Below, piece after piece: positions 1 to 4,978 of a stretch of DNA of 5,194 nt. The DNA lies in NCBI GenBank assembly GCA_964597445.1, contig CAZQXO010000085.1:1-5194 (forward strand), read 5' to 3'. The notes beneath the pieces were generated by a model, which saw nothing but the letters and a program-made list of their open reading frames with translations, ran no database searches and was not told where the DNA came from. This DNA is from UBA10649 sp964597445. Lineage in GTDB: Bacteria > Actinomycetota > Actinomycetes > S36-B12. Within the stretch, counting starts at the first letter, position 1. Each line of letters starts with the position of its first letter. The position numbers and the translations under genes are program-made.

Positions 1-275
1 GCGAACGGGATCGTGCCGGCGAGAAGGATCGCGATCGTGCGGAGCACCGGGTAGCGCACACGGAAGGCGAGATCGACACCGGTGATCAGGTAGACGACGT
101 AGAGCCAGCCATGCAGCATCCAGAGCACGGAGTAGAGGGTCGGCTTGGACTCCACGTTGGCGTAGTCCAGGAATCCGTATCCGACGATGAGCCACACCGT
201 CAGAAGCGCGAGGACGACGCCCGTGATCCACGCCATGATGCGATAGCGCAGGAATGCGCCGTTTATGCCCTTCAT
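1..275 (-). CDS. DUF3817 family integral membrane protein (3' end beyond window)
   Basis: About 91 N-terminal residues are visible; the gene runs off the left edge without a stop. The protein begins MKGINGAFLRYRIMAW and has three hydrophobic stretches, at roughly residues 14-36, 50-69 and 76-91. The second contains an LHGWLYVVYL stretch and the third ends in TIPF, which is the layout of DUF3817 proteins (small actinobacterial membrane proteins of about 100-150 residues). No biochemical role is established for the family and I assign none. The ATG overlaps the TGA of the upstream PfkB kinase in an ATGA, and a G-rich stretch (GGGAGGGTGG) lies just before it, so both ribosome binding and coupling support this start. 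It is the last visible gene of the mca operon. The family call is from remembered motifs and fairly secure; the function is unknown. Confidence 0.82.
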   Translation of the reverse strand, partial: MKGINGAFLRYRIMAWITGVVLALLTVWLIVGYGFLDYANVESKPTLYSVLWMLHGWLYVVYLITGVDLAFRVRYPVLRTIAILLAGTIPF

Positions 276-1192
276 GCCCACCCTCCCGGGACCTCGTCGA
301 TATGCGGAGGATCCGCTCCGGGCCGCTGGCAGGTGATGCCCGCGACCGCGACGCCGAACCGAGCAGCAGCCGCCAGCGCTTCGGAGTCGGCGACATCGGC
401 ACGGCCCTTGCCGTGCTGCATCCACCATGCGAGGAAGCCACCACTGAAGGAGTCCCCGGCGCCGACGGTGTCGACGACCGGCACGCGCGGGACGTCGATG
501 ACCTGCTCACCCGTGCTCGTGATGATGCGAACGGAGTTGGCGCCGTCCGTGAACAGCACGACCGACCCGCTCGACGTCGCGAGATCCGCTGCAGCGCGCG
601 AGGGATCAGCGCCTGAGAAGAGAAACGCGAGATCATCGCCGCTGACCTTCACGACGTCGGCGCGAGGGAGCACCTGGGCCAGGGCATCCGAGAACACCGA
701 TGACCCCGTCATGACGGACGGGCGGCAGTTGGGGTCGACCATCACCAGCTGATCCTCGCTCGCCGCGTCGACAATCGCGACCGATGCTTCGACCAGGGGC
801 TCGAGGACGAGGCCGAGGGTGCCCACGTGCAGGGCGCGCACGGACGCGTCCAGATGCGCCAGGGCCATCGTCGGCGTGACCGCCGCGGCGGAGGTCCCCT
901 CCAACATGAAGCGGTAGGTCGCTGCACCGTGCTCGTCTATCTGGGCGATCGCCAGGGTCGTGGGCTCCGGGACCTGAGCCCCGAGGCCCAGGGTCACGCC
1001 GTCCCCCTCGAGCAGCCGCAGGATGCGTCCTCCGAACGCGTCCGTGGAGACTCCTCCGAGGAAGGTCGCCGGGATGCCCAGTCGGGCGATCGTGCGTGCG
1101 GTGTTGAGCGGTGCTCCGCCGACGACCGAGGTGACCTCACCCTGAGGGTCCACGATGATGTCGACGAGGGCCTCGCCCAGAACAGAGATCAC
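272..1192 (-). CDS. PfkB-family carbohydrate kinase (fructokinase-like)
   Basis: A 306-residue cytoplasmic sugar kinase of the ribokinase/PfkB superfamily, predicted to move the ATP gamma-phosphate onto a sugar hydroxyl. Near the N-terminus GEALVDIIVD (6-15) is the usual first strand, and GGAPLNTARTIARLG (25-39) matches PfkB signature 1. DPNCRPS (153-159) is the mid-domain motif common in fructokinases. DTVGAGDSF (241-249) is PfkB signature 2, with Asp247 as catalytic base and the GAG forming the anion hole. Length fits the family (about 300). The start is GTG at 1192, chosen because the GE.L.D strand normally begins within a few residues of the N-terminus. It lies 9 bp after the SURF1 stop with no clear Shine-Dalgarno, so expression probably relies on coupling. 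The stop overlaps the DUF3817 start. The substrate cannot be fixed from sequence: fructose is the best guess, but another hexose or a nucleoside is possible. The gene has no sugar transporter or regulator beside it. Confidence 0.9.
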   Translation of the reverse strand: MISVLGEALVDIIVDPQGEVTSVVGGAPLNTARTIARLGIPATFLGGVSTDAFGGRILRLLEGDGVTLGLGAQVPEPTTLAIAQIDEHGAATYRFMLEGTSAAAVTPTMALAHLDASVRALHVGTLGLVLEPLVEASVAIVDAASEDQLVMVDPNCRPSVMTGSSVFSDALAQVLPRADVVKVSGDDLAFLFSGADPSRAAADLATSSGSVVLFTDGANSVRIITSTGEQVIDVPRVPVVDTVGAGDSFSGGFLAWWMQHGKGRADVADSEALAAAARFGVAVAGITCQRPGADPPHIDEVPGGWA

Positions 1193-1201
1193 GCCGACAG
1201 G

Positions 1202-1981
1202 CTAGTCGACCGCGGGTGGGCGGCCCGCCTCGATCCAGAGCCAGCGCAGGTACAGGAAGACACCGAAGGCCGCGAAGATCCACCACTGGAAGGCATAGAA
1301 GAAATTCTGCAGCGGGAACGGCACATCCGCGGTCTGAACGGTGGGGGGCACCGGCTGCGGTGCCGGCCCCGAGGACGGGTCCTGTTGTGCAAGGACGATG
1401 AAGCCCGGGGGGACATCCTCGCCCCACGCCTGACCCAGCGACTGGCGGGAGACGGCCGCGACCGAGCCCGAGGTCACCGGCGCATCGGCGTAGAAGATCT
1501 CGTCCGGCTGGAGCACGCCGGAGATCTCGACCGCTCCTTCCGGAACGGCGGCCGCAGCCGGATCGTCCGGTGCCACCCAGCCACGCAGGACGGGCACGAG
1601 GGACCCATCGGTCAGGCGCAGGCCCGTCACGATCCAGGAACCGGGGTTGCCGTCCAGGGCGCGGTTCGGGACCGCCACCTGACGCGCCGCGTCGTACACC
1701 CCCACAGCCGTGACGGGTCGGCCGATCGACTCCGACGGAAGCTCGTCGACGGCGCCATCGAGGGCGGACTCGACCGGGATGGGTGCCGCGACCGCGGCGC
1801 GCTCCGCAGCGAGGATGGCCTGCGTACGCTCCCACTGCCAGCGACCGAGCAGCGCGGCTCCCACGATCAGGCCGACGAGCAGCGCCAGGAGCAGCAGCCA
1901 CCGCGGCGTGAGCGCAAGGCGAAGCATCATGGCAGCGCGCGACGGCTGATCGACGTCGACGTCCGCTGCAGATCCGGTCAT
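1202..1981 (-). CDS. SURF1 family cytochrome oxidase assembly protein
   Basis: A 259-residue membrane protein of the SURF1/Shy1 family, which assists heme insertion and assembly of heme-copper cytochrome c oxidase in the cytoplasmic membrane. The topology is typical: a short cytoplasmic tail, a first transmembrane helix at about 27-46 followed by the conserved GRWQWER, a large extracytoplasmic domain, and a second helix at about 228-248. Family hallmarks are the VLRGWV stretch (131-136) and NFFYAFQWW (226-234) at the start of the last helix. The ATG at 1981 lies 2 bp after the stop of the upstream small membrane protein, so translation is likely coupled. A downstream Met-Met pair at residues 18-19 is a possible alternative start but has no better ribosome site. 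No other oxidase genes are in view. The family call is strong; its being in the mca operon is an observation whose functional meaning is unclear. Confidence 0.92.
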   Translation of the reverse strand: MTGSAADVDVDQPSRAAMMLRLALTPRWLLLLALLVGLIVGAALLGRWQWERTQAILAAERAAVAAPIPVESALDGAVDELPSESIGRPVTAVGVYDAARQVAVPNRALDGNPGSWIVTGLRLTDGSLVPVLRGWVAPDDPAAAAVPEGAVEISGVLQPDEIFYADAPVTSGSVAAVSRQSLGQAWGEDVPPGFIVLAQQDPSSGPAPQPVPPTVQTADVPFPLQNFFYAFQWWIFAAFGVFLYLRWLWIEAGRPPAVD

Positions 1982-1983
1982 GG

Positions 1984-2298
1984 TCAGGTTCCGGTCGATC
2001 CCGGGGGGGACTCGTCCTGCGGATCCGCGGACTCGGCCGCCTCACGCTCGCCGCGCTCGACCGCCTCCTGCGTGAGGCGTCGATCCAGGGCCTGCTCCCG
2101 ATCATCCGCTCCCGCAGGAAGGCTCGCATCGATCTTCGTCATCTGCCGTCGCATCGAGAGCCAGAGCAGGACGATCGCGATCGCCAGCACCGCGATGAAC
2201 ACGCCCGCGATCGGCAGGGCGCCGCTGATGAGGTTCTGCTGCTCCTGCGGGTCCATGGGGTCCTCTGTCCAGACAGTTGCCGCGATCGACCAGGTCAT
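1984..2298 (-). CDS. Small single-pass membrane protein downstream of mca
   Basis: A protein of up to 104 residues with no enzymatic motif that I recognise. It has one strong transmembrane helix (about 26-48), then a basic MRRQM and a charged, Glu/Asp/Arg-rich tail that may form a helix, ending in a Pro/Ser/Gly-rich stretch. The positive-inside rule predicts the tail is cytoplasmic. Two starts are possible. The ATG at 2298 overlaps the mca stop as ATGA and has GAGGA about 7 nt upstream. The ATG at 2256 (MDPQEQQN) has AGAGGA 4 nt before it and removes 14 residues not needed for the helix. I keep the longer form because of the overlap. A small protein gene also follows mca in M. tuberculosis (Rv1083), so this is probably its positional equivalent and may act with Mca, though nothing in the sequence shows how. 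Its stop is 2 bp before the SURF1 start. Confidence 0.8.
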   Translation of the reverse strand: MTWSIAATVWTEDPMDPQEQQNLISGALPIAGVFIAVLAIAIVLLWLSMRRQMTKIDASLPAGADDREQALDRRLTQEAVERGEREAAESADPQDESPPGSTGT

Positions 2299-3206
2299 CG
2301 AGCGTCCTCTCTCATCAACGAGCCCGACAGGCCCTGCGGGGTAGTGCGAAGTCCGGCGAACAGGTCGATCTCCGGAAGATCAACGGGCACCCAGGCACGG
2401 GCCAACTCGAAGTCCTCCGTCGGCCACACCTGCCTCTGAAGGTCCAACGGCACGGCGAACCACAGACCCTCGGGATCGATCTGCGTGCGATGGGCGAGCA
2501 GGGAGGCGTCGCGCACATCGAAGAAGTCCGAGGCGTCGATGCGGGTCGTCACACGCCCGATCATGTCCTGCTCCTCACCCCAGCCGTCGAGCCACTCTCC
2601 GTAGGGTGACTCCAGCCCGGCGGCCAGCATGGCTTCGTGCAGGGCGATGACGCGACTGCGCGTGAACTGATGGTTGTAGTAGACCTTGAGCACCTGCCAC
2701 GCCTCGCCCAGATCCGGGCGGTACGCGGGATTCGCCGCCGCGTCGACCGCGGCCATCGTGGTCTCATGCGTGCGGACATGATCCGGATGCGGGTAGCCGC
2801 CGAACTCGTCGTACGTGGTGACGACGTGCGGCCGGAACCGGCGAAGGACCTCCACCAACGGCGGCAGCGTCTGCTCCAGGGGAAGGTCCGCGAAGCAGCC
2901 GGCAGGCAGGGGCGGCTTCGGGTCCCCCTCGGGGAATCCGGAGTCCTCGAAGCCCAGCCACGCATGCCGGACGCCGAGCACCTGGACGGCCGCAGCCATC
3001 TCCGCCATGCGCACGGCGTGCAGCCCGTGAAGGTCGACCTCGGCCTGGGCCGCCGGATTGAGCACGTCACCGCGCTCCCCGCCCGTGCACGTGACGACCA
3101 TGACATCGACCCCCTCCTGGCGGTACATCGCCATGGTCGCGGCGCCCTTGCTGGACTCGTCGTCCGGGTGGGCGTGCACGGCCATGAGGCGGAGGTCGCT
3201 CGTCAC
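2295..3206 (-). CDS. mca: Mycothiol S-conjugate amidase Mca
   Basis: A 303-residue cytoplasmic zinc hydrolase of the MshB/Mca (PIG-L/LmbE) family. Mca cleaves the amide bond of mycothiol S-conjugates, releasing a mercapturic acid for export and GlcN-inositol for mycothiol re-synthesis, and so detoxifies electrophiles and some antibiotics. The N-terminus shows HAHPDDESSKG (11-21), with His13 and Asp16 as expected zinc ligands and Asp15 as general base. TGGERGDVLNP (41-51) is the strand-loop typical of Mca. The HPDH at 140-143 supplies the third ligand (His143) and the catalytic His140; these roles are by analogy with MshB. The start is GTG at 3206: it puts the HPDD motif near the N-terminus as in homologues and has GGGGAG about 9-10 nt upstream. 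The frame stays open as far as 3773, but that extension runs through the divergent gene and is not real. Mca is the first gene of a five-gene operon, and its stop overlaps the next start. Confidence 0.95.
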   Translation of the reverse strand: MTSDLRLMAVHAHPDDESSKGAATMAMYRQEGVDVMVVTCTGGERGDVLNPAAQAEVDLHGLHAVRMAEMAAAVQVLGVRHAWLGFEDSGFPEGDPKPPLPAGCFADLPLEQTLPPLVEVLRRFRPHVVTTYDEFGGYPHPDHVRTHETTMAAVDAAANPAYRPDLGEAWQVLKVYYNHQFTRSRVIALHEAMLAAGLESPYGEWLDGWGEEQDMIGRVTTRIDASDFFDVRDASLLAHRTQIDPEGLWFAVPLDLQRQVWPTEDFELARAWVPVDLPEIDLFAGLRTTPQGLSGSLMREDAR

Positions 3207-3211
3207 AGGGA

Positions 3212-3217
3212 TAGTCT
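3212..3217 (+). promoter_or_regulatory. -10 element of a likely leaderless DUF4307 promoter
   Basis: TAGTCT fits the actinobacterial TANNNT -10 consensus and ends 7 nt before the GTG at 3225, so transcription should start at or next to the start codon. There is no Shine-Dalgarno before this GTG, which agrees with a leaderless message. I see no good -35. The same TAGNCTCCC block occurs before greA. Confidence 0.55.
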
Positions 3218-3224
3218 CCCCTAC

Positions 3225-3701
3225 GTGCCCTCCCCCTTCTCCCGGGACCAACTCAGCCCCGAGATGCAGGCCCGGTACGGCATGGATCGACGCCCCGTGG
3301 GCATCTGGATCCTCGTGGGAATCCTCATCGTCGCCTTCGTGAGCGTCCTGGCCTTCGTGACGACCCGGGTCACCGGCAACCCCATCGAGTTCCGCCTCGT
3401 CTCCTGGGTGGTCGTGGGACCCGACCGCGTGGATGTCGACTTCTCCGTCAGCAAGCCGCAGGACGCCACGGTGACCTGCGTCGTCAGGGCCCAGGACCGC
3501 AACCGCATCGATCTCGGCTACGCGACCGTCGTGATCGAGCCCGGCAGCACCGGGGAGCTCGTCACGTACCCCTTGCGCACGCTGGCGCCCGCCTTCACGG
3601 TGGAGCTGCTCGGCTGCTCCGTGGACGGCCCGCCGGGCGTCCCACCCCCGCAGTTCCCCCCCAGCGTCGTTCCTCCCGAGCAGCCCTGGAGCGCCAGCTG
3701 A
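3225..3701 (+). CDS. DUF4307 domain single-pass membrane protein
   Basis: A 158-residue protein with a cytoplasmic N-terminal tail of about 24 residues, one transmembrane helix (about 25-48), and an extracytoplasmic beta-rich domain. Two cysteines, Cys85 (ATVTCVV) and Cys131 (ELLGCSV), lie in the positions where DUF4307 proteins keep a Cys pair, possibly a disulfide (inferred). The C-terminus is a flexible Pro-rich tail. Its function is unknown. The start is GTG at 3225: the same frame is open far upstream, but that part lies antisense to mca. This start leaves the usual short tail before the helix and follows a -10 element by 7 nt. The gene is divergent from mca with 18 bp between start codons and is followed by greA. 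The same order (Rv1082 mca, Rv1081c, Rv1080c greA) is known in M. tuberculosis, so a link to Mca or to envelope thiol chemistry is tempting but unproven. Confidence 0.85.
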   Translation: MPSPFSRDQLSPEMQARYGMDRRPVGIWILVGILIVAFVSVLAFVTTRVTGNPIEFRLVSWVVVGPDRVDVDFSVSKPQDATVTCVVRAQDRNRIDLGYATVVIEPGSTGELVTYPLRTLAPAFTVELLGCSVDGPPGVPPPQFPPSVVPPEQPWSAS

Positions 3702-3717
3702 GGCAGCCGCCGTTCGA

Positions 3718-3734
3718 TTCGGCAGGCTGCCGAA
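3718..3734. repeat. Perfect 17-nt palindrome in the greA promoter region
   Basis: TTCGGCAG and CTGCCGAA form 8-bp arms around a single G. The palindrome begins 17 nt after the DUF4307 stop and ends 7 nt before the greA -10, so it covers the place where a -35 and spacer would lie. It could be an operator for a dimeric repressor. As RNA it could at best form a tight hairpin ending DUF4307 transcription, but no T-run follows it. Confidence 0.6.
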
Positions 3735-3741
3735 CCGAAGG

Positions 3742-3747
3742 TAGCCT
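3742..3747 (+). promoter_or_regulatory. -10 element of a likely leaderless greA promoter
   Basis: TAGCCT matches TANNNT and is separated by 6 nt (CCCTCT) from the greA ATG at 3754, which places the start of transcription on the start codon. No Shine-Dalgarno lies before the ATG. The only -35-like hexamer is TTCGGC with an 18-bp spacer, which is weak and lies within the palindrome. So greA probably has its own promoter even though it follows the DUF4307 gene. Confidence 0.6.
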
Positions 3748-3753
3748 CCCTCT

Positions 3754-4245
3754 ATGACCGAGACCGACATCACCTGGCTGACCCAGGAGGCCTACGACCG
3801 CCTCGTGGAGGAGCTTGCCGACCGTGAGGGTCCCACTCGGGAGGACATCAAGAACCGCATCGCCGCCGCTCGCGAGGAGGGCGACCTCAAGGAGAACGGC
3901 GGGTACCACGCCGCTCGCGAGGAGCAGGGCAAGAACGAGGCCCGCGTGCGGCAGCTCAAGCATCTGCTCGAGCACTCCCGGATCGGCGCTCCGGAGTCGG
4001 CCGACGACGAGGTCGCCCCGGGCAAGGTCGTGACCGTCCACTTCGCGGCCTGGGACGAGGAGGAGACCTTCCTCCTCGGGTCACGCGAGGAGGCGGCGCA
4101 TGCCTCCATCGAGGTGTACTCCCCCACATCGCCCCTCGGCAGCGCCGTCAACGGAGCCAGGGTCGGCGACACCGTGCGCTACACCCTCGCCAACGGCAAG
4201 GAGATGACGGTGGAGATCCGGAAGGTCGAGCCGTACGGCGGCTGA
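3754..4245 (+). CDS. greA: Transcription elongation factor GreA
   Basis: A 163-residue GreA. The factor inserts its N-terminal coiled coil into the secondary channel of RNA polymerase and stimulates cleavage of backtracked RNA, rescuing stalled complexes. Residues about 10-78 form the coiled coil. EEGDLKENGGYHAAREEQG (41-59) is the GreA signature, with Asp44 and Glu47 at the acidic tip that holds the catalytic Mg ion, both intact. Residues about 85-163 form the FKBP-like polymerase-binding domain with the signature SPTSPLG (123-129). Length is normal (about 158-165). The ATG start follows a -10 by 6 nt, suggesting a leaderless mRNA. The gene ends 48 bp before the stop of the convergent vapC. 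Nothing is unusual in the coding sequence, and identification is secure. Confidence 0.97.
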   Translation: MTETDITWLTQEAYDRLVEELADREGPTREDIKNRIAAAREEGDLKENGGYHAAREEQGKNEARVRQLKHLLEHSRIGAPESADDEVAPGKVVTVHFAAWDEEETFLLGSREEAAHASIEVYSPTSPLGSAVNGARVGDTVRYTLANGKEMTVEIRKVEPYGG

Positions 4246-4293
4246 CAGGCCCAGCTCCCCTGGAGTTCGAGGCGATCGTGCGCTCCTCTCGGC

Positions 4294-4653
4294 CTAGCGA
4301 ATCTGCACGACGGTGCCGCTCTCGCCCCATGATCGGTCCGCTGTCAGGACACGTTCGCCACGTCGCGACGCCAACGCAAGGCAGAGTCGGTCGCCAAGGG
4401 ACAGCGATGGCGACGAGGAGCGGAGGAGCGCCGCCAGTCGTGCATCGTCACGGGTGACAGGTTCGACGGAGACACCACGCGCACTCAGGATGGCTTCGAC
4501 GAGGCTCACCTCGGCCGTACCGCTGAACTTGGACAGAACCTCGGACAGGTTCGCCGCCCCGATCGTCGATGAGGGCATCGCTCTCGCGACGACAGGCGCT
4601 CCGTCCTCCCCCTGGATGTAGGCGAGGACGGCGGACGCATCGAGCACCGTCAT
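4294..4653 (-). CDS. vapC: VapC-type PIN-domain ribonuclease toxin
   Basis: A 119-residue PIN-domain protein, the toxin of a type II toxin-antitoxin pair. VapC toxins are Mg/Mn-dependent endoribonucleases that usually cut tRNA or rRNA and halt translation. The acidic active-site residues are all visible: Asp5 in TVLDASAVLAYIQGE, Glu38 in ANLSEVLSKF, Asp88 in SLSLGDRLCLALA, and Asp106 in VLTADRSW. Length fits VapC (about 120-140), so it appears intact and active. Its ATG overlaps the vapB stop as ATGA with AGGA 8 nt upstream, so toxin synthesis is coupled to the antitoxin. The RNA target cannot be predicted from the sequence. The pair sits between the convergent housekeeping genes greA and ilvA, which suggests acquisition by insertion into intergenic space, although no flanking repeats or integrase are seen. 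Confidence 0.92.
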   Translation of the reverse strand: MTVLDASAVLAYIQGEDGAPVVARAMPSSTIGAANLSEVLSKFSGTAEVSLVEAILSARGVSVEPVTRDDARLAALLRSSSPSLSLGDRLCLALASRRGERVLTADRSWGESGTVVQIR

Positions 4654-4898
4654 GCCGGGTCCTGCAGCACCTCGGCGTGACGATCATCGAGCAGTTCCTG
4701 CACAAGATCCCGGCCCGCTGTCCGTCGACGCAGCCAGAGAAGTGCCTCATCGACAGACATCACGAGCAGGCCCGTGTCGGTGTCGACAGCCACCAGTTCC
4801 GTGCCCGTGTGCCAGCCATGACGATCACGGACATCCGAGGGCAGGACGAACCGACCTCGATCACCGACCGTGATGGTGTGGGTCGTCGCGTCGCTCAC
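4650..4898 (-). CDS. vapB: VapB-type antitoxin, AbrB/SpoVT swapped-hairpin fold
   Basis: An 82-residue antitoxin that should neutralise the adjacent VapC and, as a complex with it, bind its own promoter. Residues about 6-48 form an AbrB/MazE-like domain: TITVGDRGRFVLPSDVRDR has the G-R-hydrophobic-x-hydrophobic-P core, followed by TGTELVAVDTDTGLLVM. The C-terminal helix and tail (about 49-80, EALLWLRRRTAGRDLVQELL) is the expected toxin-binding arm. The start is GTG at 4898. A TACGAT -10 ends 6 nt before it, which would make the message leaderless; GGAGG abuts the GTG too closely for a normal ribosome site. An inverted repeat upstream (4926-4955) is a candidate operator. The stop overlaps the vapC start. 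MazE-like antitoxins share this fold, but pairing with a PIN toxin makes VapB the right name. Confidence 0.9.
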   Translation of the reverse strand: MSDATTHTITVGDRGRFVLPSDVRDRHGWHTGTELVAVDTDTGLLVMSVDEALLWLRRRTAGRDLVQELLDDRHAEVLQDPA

Positions 4899-4904
4899 CC
4901 TCCA

Positions 4905-4910
4905 ATCGTA
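4905..4910 (-). promoter_or_regulatory. -10 element of the vapBC promoter
   Basis: On the minus strand TACGAT (TANNNT) lies 6 nt before the vapB GTG. Eighteen bases further upstream is TTCCCA (4929-4934), a 4/6 match to the TTGACA -35, inside the left arm of the inverted repeat. The arrangement predicts a leaderless vapBC mRNA controlled by occupation of the repeat. Confidence 0.5.
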
Positions 4911-4925
4911 CCACTAGGACAGACC

Positions 4926-4955
4926 CGGTGGGAATCTGCATCATGATTCCCACCG
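4926..4955. repeat. 11-bp-arm inverted repeat: candidate VapBC operator and/or ilvA terminator
   Basis: CGGTGGGAATC (4926-4936) and GATTCCCACCG (4945-4955) are perfect reverse complements separated by 8 nt (TGCATCAT). The repeat lies 27 bp before the vapB start and covers its predicted -35, the usual place for autoregulation by an AbrB-fold antitoxin-toxin complex. It also begins 23 nt after the ilvA stop in the direction of ilvA transcription, and as RNA would form an 11-bp, 8-nt-loop hairpin. The sequence after it on that strand (GGTCTGTCCT) has only a poor T-run. Both roles are inferred; the repeat itself is certain. Confidence 0.7.
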
Positions 4956-4978
4956 AGCGTTCCCTGACACCCGTCTCC

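Noticed and set aside
254..752. Plus-strand open frames over the kinase 3' end
   Set aside because: They oppose the PfkB signature 2 region and have no recognisable domain.
827..2344. A 505-codon open frame on the plus strand
   Set aside because: It runs antisense through the SURF1, kinase and small-protein genes. Its translation is Arg/Gly/Asp-rich low-complexity text with no family motif, as expected from high-GC DNA with few stops.
3208..3220. GGGA-N5-TCCC dyad around the DUF4307 -10 as an operator
   Set aside because: Arms of 4 bp are expected often by chance in GC-rich DNA, and the bases are already explained by the -10 and the mca Shine-Dalgarno.
2637..3224. In-frame upstream extension of the DUF4307 gene
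   Set aside because: It is antisense to mca, which has catalytic motifs throughout this stretch; the leaderless GTG at 3225 fits the family's short cytoplasmic tail.
3207..3773. In-frame 189-codon N-terminal extension of mca
   Set aside because: It lies antisense to the DUF4307 gene, has no similarity to Mca, and would bury the HPDD motif far from the N-terminus; the GTG at 3206 with its Shine-Dalgarno is the better start.
3595..4172. Antisense open frames over the DUF4307 end and greA
   Set aside because: They mirror the strongly biased greA codons and show no family features; greA is unambiguous here.
4251..4263. Hairpin CCAG-N5-CTGG after greA as a terminator
   Set aside because: The stem is only 4 bp with no T-run on either strand; too weak to call.
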